Source: an uncultured Gammaproteobacteria bacterium (GTDB taxonomy: Bacteria; Pseudomonadota; Gammaproteobacteria; GCA-001735895). From it: a stretch of DNA of 5,511 nt. Numbering within the stretch: the first letter of the stretch is position 1; every line of letters begins with the position of its first letter. Under the pieces are notes generated by a model that was not told where the DNA came from, ran no database searches, and saw only the letters and a list, made by a program, of their open reading frames with translations. The stretch is from positions 1 through 5,511 of the forward strand of contig CALZHS010000337.1 in NCBI GenBank assembly GCA_945787265.1, read 5' to 3'. The translations under genes were made by a program, and so were the position numbers. This document shows positions 1 through 5,511 of this stretch, piece by piece.

Positions 1-717
1 CAACAGGACCGGCGCCCCGCCGGCACCGTGCTCGCCGTTATTCTTGATACGGTTTGCCATGTAGCGGCTGGTTTGTTTCATCCGTTCCTGGTCGGGTTTG
101 AAACCGGGCAACACGCCTTTCTTGACGAATAGTTCGTTTAATTCCTTGTAAAAGTGGCCCAGGTTATTCATCACGTATTTGTCAAACAACTTGTAGAAGA
201 TCAACTTCGACTGGATATCGGTTTCGAGCAACTGGGATGCCTTGTCAAAACTTTCACAGATGGCCTTGGGGTCGAGGGGGTTCTCGTCATCGCTGATTTC
301 CTTGCGCTTAAGGACCAGTTTGAGGCGTTCGCTGACGGCGAACAAGTCATCCTCGAAGCGCGGGCGCGCCTTCGAGATCATGTTCTCGATGGCTATGCTG
401 TCCTCGAGTTCGTCGAGTTCGACCAGGGTTAATTCTTCTTCGTCATCAAGCTCATCTTTGTCGGATTTTCCCGTGATGAAGGCATCGAAGCGCTGCTCCA
501 TTTCGTAGGCGAAGTGTTTTTTGATACCGTCACGCTTTATCCTGATTTCGCGCATTGCTTCCATGTACATGTTGCGCTCGCGGTCATTTTTAACCTTATT
601 CTCCATCAATACGCGGATCAGGTCGCTGAGTCCGTCCAGGGAGAAGCGCTTAACCGAGTTATACACTGGTTTTTTGCCGCCCTTGGCGTTAACGACTTCG
701 AGTTTTGGTGCCAGCAT
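1..717 (-). CDS. DUF1631-family protein, N-terminal part (cut by window edge)
   Basis: The first 239 residues of a larger protein are visible; from what I know of the family, full members are roughly 700 residues or more. Function is not established, although some databases carry the doubtful name 'thymidine phosphorylase' for this family. Family resemblance is by recall of its conserved blocks: NMYMEAMREIRIKR (49-62), an acidic stretch (86-106), then ELEDSIAIENMISKARPRFE (103-122), NPLDPKAICESF (146-157) and DIQSKLIFYKLFDKYVM (167-183). There is no signal peptide or membrane segment, so it is probably cytoplasmic. The start at 717 is well fixed: an in-frame TAA lies at 721-723 and a short AGG ribosome site at 724-726, 6 nt from the ATG. 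It is divergent from the importer operon. Family assignment is fairly sure; function is unknown. Confidence 0.85.
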   Translation of the reverse strand, partial: MLAPKLEVVNAKGGKKPVYNSVKRFSLDGLSDLIRVLMENKVKNDRERNMYMEAMREIRIKRDGIKKHFAYEMEQRFDAFITGKSDKDELDDEEELTLVELDELEDSIAIENMISKARPRFEDDLFAVSERLKLVLKRKEISDDENPLDPKAICESFDKASQLLETDIQSKLIFYKLFDKYVMNNLGHFYKELNELFVKKGVLPGFKPDQERMKQTSRYMANRIKNNGEHGAGGAPVLL

Positions 718-874
718 TTGTTACCTGTGTTCCCCGCCAATCTGCCCCGATTCCGATCAATTCACGCTCCCAGGAAATAAAAGATGACGTTAAGAATTCT
801 TTAGTGATAGTGTGATGCGCTTCACGTGTTAATAAGGTGTGGATAAAAGCATAGTTGTTATTGGCAATATCATT

Positions 875-904
875 TGACCGTTCATACCCGAAATATGACC
901 GTTC
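875..904. repeat. Direct repeat TGACCGTTC x2, 21-bp period (operator-like)
   Basis: TGACCGTTC occurs at 875-883 and again, identical, at 896-904. The 21-bp period is two helical turns, so both copies face the same side of the DNA. They lie in the divergent promoter region and overlap candidate promoter hexamers on both strands. This arrangement is typical of a dimer or oligomer of a regulator binding direct repeats. I do not recognise the motif as the site of a named regulator. Confidence 0.5.
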
Positions 905-918
905 GTCGGTAACGTCAA
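890..918 (-). promoter_or_regulatory. Candidate minus-strand promoter for the DUF1631 gene
   Basis: On the minus strand TTGACG (918-913, five of six to the -35 consensus) is followed after 17 bp by TATTTC (895-890, only three of six to the -10 consensus). One copy of the direct repeat falls inside the spacer and the other just downstream of the -10. Use of this site would give a leader of about 165 nt. The poor -10 keeps confidence low. Confidence 0.2.
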
Positions 919-922
919 TAAT
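895..922 (+). promoter_or_regulatory. Candidate sigma70-type promoter for the importer operon
   Basis: A -35-like ATGACC (895-900, four of six matches to TTGACA) and a -10-like AATAAT (917-922, five of six to TATAAT) are separated by 16 bp. Transcription would begin near 929, giving a leader of about 80 nt before the ATG at 1011. The -35 overlaps the second TGACCGTTC repeat, so a bound regulator would directly affect the polymerase. This is read by eye and is weak. Confidence 0.3.
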
Positions 923-1010
923 TTAACACCCGCAAAACCAGGCTGTGTCGAGGCTTTACTGCAGCGGTGCAATCCGGAGAATAGCGCAGACCAATAACAA
1001 CCATTTATTC

Positions 1011-1832
1011 ATGAAATTTTCTTGCATCTGTTTTAGCGTCCTGTGGCTGGTTTCGGCGTCGTTGTTGGCTGCGGAAAAACCCCGACGAATTGTCTCCATC
1101 GGACTCTGTACCGACCAGTTACTGTTAATGCTTGCCGAGCGCGAGCAAATAGCCTCGTTGTCGGTCTGGGCGAAGGATGAAAACATGTCCTACATGATCG
1201 ATGCGGTCGGTAATATCCCGCTCAATCGTTCGGCGGTCGAGGAAGTAATCCAGTTTGAGCCCGACCTGGTCGTGGCAAGCGAGTTTGTCGCCTGGGATAC
1301 GGTCAAGTTTCTACGCCAGCTTGGTTACCCGGTAAAACAAATGCCGGTAGCGACTTCGGTCGACCAGATTTACGAGCAACTTGAAATGTTTGGCGAATGG
1401 ACTGGAAATCAGCTGCGCGCACAGGCAGCCATTGCACAGATGCGATCACGGCTGGCCAGTATTCAAAAGCGCTATGCCGAACGGCCAACAAAAAGCGTGA
1501 TCGTCTACTCGCCCAACGGTTTTACGATTGGCGCAAATACGCTCGAAGACGATTTATTTGTCCAGGCCGGGTATCGCAACCTGGCCGCGGAGATGGGGAT
1601 CGAAGGTTTCCAGGCGATTTCCCTCGAAAAACTGGTAGCCTCCGATCCCGACGTGCTGCAAATTGACCGTAGCCTGTCACAGCAGGATTCACTGGCCACT
1701 GCCTACCTGGGTCACCCCGTGTTAACAAGACTGATCCGGCAACGCGAGTACCTCGATATACCGACTCGATTGCGGATTTGTGCCGGGCCGATGATTGTCG
1801 ATGCAATCGAACTGATGGCGGAACGTCGATGA
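1011..1832 (+). CDS. Periplasmic substrate-binding protein of a BtuF/FecB-type ABC importer
   Basis: This is a 273-residue precursor of the periplasmic binding protein family (Peripla_BP_2, helical-backbone TroA-like fold) that feeds FecCD-type permeases with cobalamin, heme or ferric siderophores. Residues 1-21 are a signal peptide (K2, then a hydrophobic core, ending LLAA before EKP). The N-lobe opens with RRIVSIGLCTDQLLLML (25-41) and includes AVEEVIQFEPDLVVAS (75-90); the C-lobe includes ISLEKLVASDPDVL (203-216). The glutamates at about 77-78 and 206 may be those that dock on permease arginines (inferred). A GTG at 945 in the same frame would put 22 extra residues before the signal peptide, so ATG 1011 is preferred. 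It has no good ribosome site; the nearest GGAG (976-979) is about 30 nt away. The stop overlaps the permease start (ATGA). The exact substrate cannot be read from the sequence. Confidence 0.85.
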   Translation: MKFSCICFSVLWLVSASLLAAEKPRRIVSIGLCTDQLLLMLAEREQIASLSVWAKDENMSYMIDAVGNIPLNRSAVEEVIQFEPDLVVASEFVAWDTVKFLRQLGYPVKQMPVATSVDQIYEQLEMFGEWTGNQLRAQAAIAQMRSRLASIQKRYAERPTKSVIVYSPNGFTIGANTLEDDLFVQAGYRNLAAEMGIEGFQAISLEKLVASDPDVLQIDRSLSQQDSLATAYLGHPVLTRLIRQREYLDIPTRLRICAGPMIVDAIELMAERR

Positions 1833-2389
1833 ATATCAAGGCCGTTGATACACGGCTGCTGATGGCAATCCTGCTGCCGCTGTTGCTGGCAGTGCTTGCG
1901 ATCGCGCTTAACGTCGGTGCCGTCGATATCGACCTGGGTAAGGCAATTCGCGATATCGTCAATCGGCAGACTTCGATCGAAATGCTGATCCTGCATGACA
2001 TCCGGTTGCCGCGGGCATTACTCGCGGGGCTGGTGGGAGGTACCCTCGGGCTCGCCGGGGCCGCCCTGCAGGGATTGCTGCGCAATCCGTTGGCGGAGCC
2101 GGGCATTATCGGTATTTCAAACGGCGCCGCGCTGGGTGCGGTTATCGTGTTTTACTATGGATTCGCCGCTAGCGCCTGGTTCGTGTTACCGCTGGGCGGA
2201 CTGGTCGGTGCCCTGCTTGCGGTTAGCTGTATTTTTGTGCTCGTGGGTCAGAGTCGCTCGATCATCACGCTGATCCTGGCCGGGGTAGCGATCAATGCGA
2301 TTGGCGGCGCGCTCATCGCACTTGCGCTTAACTTTGCCGAGAGCCCCTACGCGATGCAGGAAAGATGCTTTACTGCGGTCGATTTCTGA
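1829..2389 (+). CDS. N-terminal fragment of the FecCD permease (helices 1-5)
   Basis: This 186-residue open frame begins at the ATG overlapping the binding-protein stop. Hydrophobic segments lie at about 11-30 (helix 1), 63-85 (helix 2), 93-111 (helix 3), 116-139 (helix 4) and 146-169 (helix 5). The family hallmark block RLPRALLAGLVGGTLGLAGA (59-78) and QGLLRNPLAEPGIIGISNGA (81-100) is perfectly recognisable. The last eight residues (RCFTAVDF) are out-of-frame reading past the deletion point. Alone it lacks the cytoplasmic coupling region that contacts the ATPase, so it cannot be expected to work as a transporter. Confidence 0.75.
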   Translation: MNIKAVDTRLLMAILLPLLLAVLAIALNVGAVDIDLGKAIRDIVNRQTSIEMLILHDIRLPRALLAGLVGGTLGLAGAALQGLLRNPLAEPGIIGISNGAALGAVIVFYYGFAASAWFVLPLGGLVGALLAVSCIFVLVGQSRSIITLILAGVAINAIGGALIALALNFAESPYAMQERCFTAVDF

Positions 2390-2745
2390 ATGCGTTGACG
2401 CTCGGTGAAGAAACCGCAAAATCGCTGGGTTTCGATGTCGTGCGTATGCGCCTGATACTGGTTCTCGGTGTCGCGGCAAGCGTTGGTGCCGCGGTTTCTG
2501 TGGCCGGTAACATCGGTTTTATCGGCCTGGTTGTACCCCACCTGGTACGCCCTTTCGTTGCCTATGAACCGCGCCGGCTGTTACTCGCGAGCGGGCTTGT
2601 CGGTGCGATTTTGCTGCTGATCGCCGATATCGCGGTGCAATCACTATCCACCGCCACGGAAATGAAACTTGGGGTGATCACGTCGTTGGTCGGTGCGCCA
2701 TTTTTCCTGCTGTTGATATTGAAATCGAGGAATACCTTGCAATGA
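2365..2745 (+). CDS. C-terminal fragment of the FecCD permease (coupling loop, helices 7-10)
   Basis: This 126-residue open frame has its first ATG at 2365, just past the deletion junction, with AGGA (2358-2361) only 3 nt before it. Residues 6-22 (RFLNALTLGEETAKSLG) are the cytoplasmic coupling region that docks on the ATPase in BtuC-like proteins. SVAGNIGFIGLVVPHLVRPF (44-63) is the most conserved family block, and hydrophobic helices continue to the C-terminus. It overlaps the ATPase start by four bases (ATGA at 2742-2745). Translation from 2365 could occur by restart after the N-terminal fragment stops at 2389, but this is speculative and the product would be only half of the fold. Confidence 0.65.
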   Translation: MLYCGRFLNALTLGEETAKSLGFDVVRMRLILVLGVAASVGAAVSVAGNIGFIGLVVPHLVRPFVAYEPRRLLLASGLVGAILLLIADIAVQSLSTATEMKLGVITSLVGAPFFLLLILKSRNTLQ

Positions 2746-3530
2746 GTCTATTGAGCGCAACCGGTATCGATTACAGCATCGATCGCGTACCGATTCTCAA
2801 GGGTATCGATTTCCACGTCGATAAAGGCGAGCTGGTTGGTTTGATCGGCCCGAACGGGGCGGGCAAGAGCAGCCTGCTGCGATTGTTGACCGGCATCGAG
2901 GCGCCCGATCGTGGCGAGATCAGGTTGCAGGACCAGGCGGTGGCGCAAATCTCAGCGCAGCAACGCGCACGCTGGCTGGGTTACCTGGTGCAGGGTGCGC
3001 AGGCTTACTGGCCGTTCAGCGTGGAAAAAGTGGTCGGACTCGGGCGTATTCCCTACCAGAAGTGGTGGCAACAGGCGAGCACCGAAGACCAGGCCAAAAT
3101 CGAAGCCGCAATGGAGATGACCGAAACCCTGGCCTATCGCAATCGTATTGTTACGACACTTTCAGGGGGCGAACAGACCCTCGTCATGCTGGCGCGAATA
3201 TTCGCGACCGAGAATCAACTGATACTCGCCGACGAGCCGGTTGCCGCGCTCGATCCTTATCACCAGCTCCATGTTATGGAAATCTTGCGCCAGCACGCAC
3301 AACAGGAACGGGCCGCGGTCGTGGTGTTGCATGATTTAAGCCTGGCTGCTCGATTTTGCGATCGGCTGTATCTGCTCGGTCACGGCGAGCTGGAATGCAG
3401 TGGCAGTGTCGACCAGGTGCTGAACAAGGAGAATATCGCGCGGGTTTACGGGGTTGATAGTCAGATCGAGTGCAATGAAAAAGGCGTTAGCGTGATCCCG
3501 CTGACGCGGGTGAGTGACCATCACCCCTGA
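2742..3530 (+). CDS. ABC ATPase of the BtuD/FepC/HmuV type
   Basis: This 262-residue protein is the cytoplasmic motor that would drive the FecCD permease encoded just upstream. It is full length for the family. Motifs in order: Walker A GPNGAGKSS (36-44), Q-loop glutamine Q84 in GYLVQGAQ, signature LSGGE (140-144), Walker B LILADEP (160-166), D-loop AALD (168-171) and H-loop H197 in VVVLHDLSLAARFCD. The last 50 residues are the usual family tail (SGSVDQVLNKENIARVYGV). The ATG overlaps the permease stop; GAGG at 2727-2730 lies 11 nt upstream. One oddity: the signature continues QTLVMLAR, so the arginine usually found three residues after LSGGQ is leucine. With its own permease broken, it may be orphaned or may serve another permease. 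The substrate (cobalamin, heme or siderophore) is unresolved. Confidence 0.88.
   Translation: MSLLSATGIDYSIDRVPILKGIDFHVDKGELVGLIGPNGAGKSSLLRLLTGIEAPDRGEIRLQDQAVAQISAQQRARWLGYLVQGAQAYWPFSVEKVVGLGRIPYQKWWQQASTEDQAKIEAAMEMTETLAYRNRIVTTLSGGEQTLVMLARIFATENQLILADEPVAALDPYHQLHVMEILRQHAQQERAAVVVLHDLSLAARFCDRLYLLGHGELECSGSVDQVLNKENIARVYGVDSQIECNEKGVSVIPLTRVSDHHP
3508..3526. terminator. Weak hairpin at the convergent gene ends
   Basis: GGGTGA (3508-3513) pairs with TCACCC (3521-3526) around a 7-nt loop, inside the last codons of the importer ATPase and 10 bp before the end of the convergent barrel gene. The two stops (3530 and 3537) are separated by 6 bp, so some shared termination is expected here. 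No T-run follows on either strand, so it does not look like a strong intrinsic terminator. Confidence 0.2.
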
Positions 3531-3536
3531 AATGGT

Positions 3537-4955
3537 CTAATAGTACCAGGCGAGCTGCGCAAACAGCGATGCACCGACCGCTAGAGTGCGGCTACCAATG
3601 CCTGGATCAATGCCGCCAAATTCACTGCCATCGCTGCCGGTCGGCAGATTCAGCGCGAGCAGTAATTGCAAATCCTGCTGCAGGTCGTGCTGGCTGAAAA
3701 CCTGCAACAGCGTCGAATCATCATCGAGATTTCTGAATATACTGGTGGTAAGCACCCACAGGGGTGCGAGTTCGATGGTGGCGGCGGCGGCAAGGTAGTT
3801 TTCACCCAGGGTGTATAGTTCTCCGCGCTCGATTCGGGTCAGTAATTCAGGGTTGTCGGCGAGCGCCACGGGAGCATAATCGCCATCGTCGATGCCAAAC
3901 CCGTTATGAAAATACTCGAGCGTCACACTCGTATTTTTATCCCAGGCGATCCACGAGTAAGTCCAGTTCAGGACAGCACTGGTAAAACGCTCGTCCCCGT
4001 TATCGGTCAGCATGATATCGCTGCGCCAGATGGCGTCGGCAATATCGATGCTGCCTCCGAGTGCCACGATACTTGCGTCGTAATGTTCCGCCATCAGAAA
4101 ATCGAACTCACTGGCCTGCGAGAAGCGGTGGTACTTGAACGCAAGGCTGGAGACATCCGCGTCGACGTCGTCATCCTCGTCACGCCGCCCAACCCAGACC
4201 GCCTGCACATCATCACCTGAATCGAGCAGGTATTGTGCGTAGAGCATGTCGTCCCCGGTCTTGTACTCGGTATCGATGGCGGCTGGATCAAACGGGTTGA
4301 AGAAATCGACCGGGTTGTAAATCAGACCGTTGCCCCAGGATACCGCCTGGCGGCCGATTTTAAACACGGTCTTGTTTGAACTGTATCCCAGGTAGAATCG
4401 ATCCAGCCGATGCGTGACGACGCGATCATCCTGATCGCTGATGCGATGTGAAAAATCGAAAACGCGTTGCTCATCGTCGGCAAGCGTCACGGTGTTGAAC
4501 CCAAGATCTGGATTTTGCTGCCGCAGCTTGAGCTGGTCGCCCTGTGCAGCGAGCAGCTGATAGTCGCTACGCCAGCTCCATTCACCGCTGCTGCCGGACA
4601 GGTTGAGCCTCAGGTCCAGACTTGTGTCGATCGCCGGGTCGTCGCTGAAATCCTGCAGCAGGCTCTTGCCGGGAATATTTACCACCGTGATCTGTGGCTT
4701 GACGTGTCCGCGCAGTTCCAGAGCTTGTGCCTGCTCAAACTGCAGTGCCATGATTAACAGTGTCATTCCCGCGTAAGCGGCCCCCCAGCGCACGCTGGGT
4801 TGACGTATCGGAATCTTATATCGATTTTTCCAATGCAGGATCCCCGCTTGCGCGGGGATAACGGGTGAAACCGCGGGGATGACGCTGCCAGTTGCGGCGG
4901 TCCGCCGAAGCGGCATGAGGTGGATAATTACCGGGATGATGTTACTGCGCTTCAT
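3537..4955 (-). CDS. Outer-membrane beta-barrel protein with a repeat-interrupted signal peptide
   Basis: I do not recognise a named family with certainty. From the ATG at 4955 the product is 472 residues; the mature part (LELRGHVKPQ onward, after AQA) is about 394. It has alternating amphipathic strands rich in aromatics and Asp, the block KIGRQAVSWGNGLIYNPVD followed by FFNPFDPAAIDTEYK, seen in some porin-like and alginate-export-like barrels, and ends in aromatic residues (LAWYY), as barrels inserted by BAM usually do. Residues 1-16 (MKRSNIIPVIIHLMPL) look like the first half of a signal peptide, and LLIMALQFEQAQA (66-78) like its second half. The 49 codons between derive from a repeat element. 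Other in-frame starts are 4973 (478 residues), 4916, and 4766 (409 residues, inside the repeat). The 4955 start is chosen for its basic n-region and its 14-nt overlap with the upstream ATPase gene, suggesting coupled translation. It probably works with that ATPase in envelope transport (inferred). Confidence 0.75.
   Translation of the reverse strand: MKRSNIIPVIIHLMPLRRTAATGSVIPAVSPVIPAQAGILHWKNRYKIPIRQPSVRWGAAYAGMTLLIMALQFEQAQALELRGHVKPQITVVNIPGKSLLQDFSDDPAIDTSLDLRLNLSGSSGEWSWRSDYQLLAAQGDQLKLRQQNPDLGFNTVTLADDEQRVFDFSHRISDQDDRVVTHRLDRFYLGYSSNKTVFKIGRQAVSWGNGLIYNPVDFFNPFDPAAIDTEYKTGDDMLYAQYLLDSGDDVQAVWVGRRDEDDDVDADVSSLAFKYHRFSQASEFDFLMAEHYDASIVALGGSIDIADAIWRSDIMLTDNGDERFTSAVLNWTYSWIAWDKNTSVTLEYFHNGFGIDDGDYAPVALADNPELLTRIERGELYTLGENYLAAAATIELAPLWVLTTSIFRNLDDDSTLLQVFSQHDLQQDLQLLLALNLPTGSDGSEFGGIDPGIGSRTLAVGASLFAQLAWYY
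4761..4907. repeat. GC-rich palindromic repeat element inside the barrel gene
   Basis: The ends are inverted copies: GTCATTCCCGCG (4762-4773) and CGCGGGGATGACG (4872-4884), with a further CGCGGGGATAACG (4851-4863) 21 bp inside. Internal hairpins are ATCCCCGC-TTGC-GCGGGGAT (4840-4859), CCCAGCG-CA-CGCTGGG (4784-4799) and CGGCGG-T-CCGCCG (4895-4907). This is the style of the dispersed gammaproteobacterial and neisserial repeats whose reading frames give VIPAQAGI and AYAGMT, and both peptides occur here on the minus strand. The boundaries given are those that restore a clean signal peptide (147 nt, 49 codons); the true ends may be nearer 4762-4884. Whether other copies exist in the genome cannot be seen from this window. 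Confidence 0.7.
4840..4859. repeat. Perfect 8-bp stem hairpin within the repeat element
   Basis: ATCCCCGC (4840-4847) pairs with GCGGGGAT (4852-4859) around TTGC. In the barrel mRNA it would form a stable stem upstream of the alternative ATG at 4766. It is the core unit of the repeat element and the most diagnostic piece for finding other copies. Confidence 0.7.
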
Positions 4956-5511
4956 CGCCGATAATCTTGCCATCGCGCATCTTGATCAGGCGCCGCGCGT
5001 AACTCATGACGCGTTTGTCGTGGGTGGAGATGATGAAGGTGATCTGGTGGTGTTCGTTCAATTCCTGAAACAAACCCATCAGGTGGGCCGCGGATACACT
5101 GTCGAGATTGGCGGTCGGTTCGTCGGCGAGCACCAGGTCGGGATGCGAGACAATCGCACGCGCCACCGCTACGCGCTGCTGCTGCCCGCCCGAAAGTTGC
5201 CCTGGCCGCCGGTCTTCCAACCCTTCGAGGTCAACCTCCTTGAGAATATCGAGCGCTTTTTGCGCCCGTTCTGCCGCGGGCACACCCTGGACTTCCATGA
5301 CAAATTCGACATTTTCCTGCGCCGATAGCACCGGGATCAGGTTATAGGACTGGAATACGAACCCGATGTGGTGCAGCCGCATGTCGGCCAGCGGCCCGCG
5401 TTCGAGTTGGTCGATCCGTATATCGCCCATGTGAATCTCGCCGCTGTCGGGCGTATCGAGTCCGCCGATCGCGTTCAGCAGGGTGGTTTTACCCGATCCC
5501 GAGGGCCCGGA
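4942..5511 (-). CDS. LolD/MacB-type ABC ATPase, C-terminal part (cut by window edge)
   Basis: The last 189 residues are visible; about 35-40 N-terminal residues lie beyond the right edge. Motifs in order: Walker A GPSGSGKTT (2-10 of the visible part), Q-loop Q54 in GFVFQSYNLIP, signature LSGGQQQR (106-113), Walker B LVLADEP (126-132), D-loop NLDS (135-138) and H-loop H164 in IISTHD. PTANLDS and FQSYNLIPVLSAQENV are typical of the FtsE/LolD/MacB branch, whose ATPases pair with FtsX-like permeases to extract lipoproteins or move substrates across the envelope rather than to import. The cognate permease is not in the window and would be expected upstream on the minus strand. Its stop overlaps the start of the barrel gene, so the two probably form one operon. 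Confidence 0.9.
   Translation of the reverse strand, partial: SGPSGSGKTTLLNAIGGLDTPDSGEIHMGDIRIDQLERGPLADMRLHHIGFVFQSYNLIPVLSAQENVEFVMEVQGVPAAERAQKALDILKEVDLEGLEDRRPGQLSGGQQQRVAVARAIVSHPDLVLADEPTANLDSVSAAHLMGLFQELNEHHQITFIISTHDKRVMSYARRLIKMRDGKIIGDEAQ

Larger units (their letters stand above)
718..1010. promoter_or_regulatory. Divergent intergenic region between the DUF1631 gene and the importer operon
   Basis: This is the only substantial non-coding stretch in the window and is AT-richer than the genes around it. It must hold the promoters of both divergent genes. Visible elements are a perfect direct repeat (875-883 and 896-904), overlapping promoter-like hexamers on both strands between 890 and 922, an 11-bp odd-centred palindrome TATTGGCAATA (859-869), and a 10-bp palindrome AAGAATTCTT (792-801). 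There is no Fur-box-like 19-mer and no complete cobalamin riboswitch that I can recognise. I see no small gene with a credible ribosome site in it. Confidence 0.6.
1829..2745 (+). pseudogene. FecCD-family importer permease, broken by internal deletion and frameshift
   Basis: FecCD/BtuC permeases form the inner-membrane dimer through which the binding protein passes its ligand, usually about 330 residues with ten membrane helices. Here the family sequence runs in one frame to AMQE (codon 178, near 2362), then resumes in another frame at GRFLNALTLGEE (from about 2377) and continues to 2745. The segment expected between these, which in E. coli BtuC covers the loop after helix 5 and most of helix 6, is absent. 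About 30-36 codons are missing. The net loss must be 1 modulo 3 if it was a single deletion. The remainder totals about 300 residues. Both ends still overlap their neighbours through ATGA, so this is decay inside an otherwise intact operon. An assembly or sequencing error is possible, although loss of about 100 nt is not a simple base-call error. Confidence 0.8.

Noticed and set aside
242..508. Serine-rich 88-residue open frame on the plus strand
   Set aside because: It is the antisense shadow of the acidic Asp/Glu stretch of the DUF1631 gene (GAN codons read backwards give TCN serines). It has no ribosome site or family likeness.
857..871. Fur-box-like site around TATTGGCAATA
   Set aside because: It is a short odd-centred palindrome but lacks the GATAAT-type hexamers expected for Fur, so iron control cannot be claimed.
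945..1010. Upstream GTG start for the binding protein
   Set aside because: It adds a polar, Arg-rich stretch before a standard signal peptide, which begins cleanly at the ATG at 1011.
1522..2106. 194-residue open frame on the minus strand
   Set aside because: It lies wholly antisense to the binding protein and permease, which have clear family motifs; its composition (Arg, Ser, Pro rich) is typical of a high-GC shadow frame.
4761..4907. CRISPR-like or insertion-sequence reading of the repeat cluster
   Set aside because: Units are few, imperfect and arranged as inverted palindromes without regular spacers, and no transposase gene is present. A non-autonomous palindromic repeat fits better.
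4879..5328. 149-residue open frame on the plus strand
   Set aside because: It is antisense to the LolD-type ATPase, whose motifs are unmistakable, and it has no recognisable domain.

Overview
This 5.5 kb window is mid-GC, densely packed bacterial chromosome. The gene content suggests a gammaproteobacterium: a DUF1631-family protein, a FecCD/BtuFCD-type importer, a LolD-like ATPase and an outer-membrane beta-barrel protein of a Gram-negative cell. No RNA gene, CRISPR array, insertion sequence or integrase is visible. The species cannot be named from the sequence alone.

Layout. (1) 1-717, minus strand: the N-terminal 239 residues of a DUF1631-family protein that runs off the left edge. (2) 718-1010: a divergent, AT-richer regulatory region holding a perfect 9-bp direct repeat (TGACCGTTC) at a 21-bp period, with overlapping candidate promoters on both strands. 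(3) 1011-3530, plus strand: a three-gene operon with ATGA start/stop overlaps. It encodes a periplasmic binding protein, a FecCD-type permease and its ATPase, the layout of cobalamin, heme or ferric-siderophore import. The permease gene is broken: a deletion of roughly 90-110 nt with a frameshift removes about 30-36 residues around the sixth membrane helix. The two flanking genes remain open. (4) 3537-4955, minus strand: an outer-membrane beta-barrel protein, convergent with the importer and only 6 bp from its end. (5) 4942-5511, minus strand: a LolD/MacB-type ABC ATPase that runs off the right edge. It overlaps the barrel gene, so the two are probably co-transcribed.

The most unusual structure is at 4761-4907. 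A GC-rich palindromic repeat lies in frame inside the signal-peptide coding region of the barrel gene. Removing exactly 147 nt would join two halves into an ordinary 29-residue signal peptide (basic n-region, hydrophobic core, AQA cleavage site). The repeat therefore either separates the secretion signal into two parts or supplies a new ATG at 4766.

I see no clearly new biological system. The points worth following are the broken importer, the repeat-interrupted signal peptide, the phased operator-like repeats, and the uncharacterised pairing of a LolD-type ATPase with an outer-membrane barrel.
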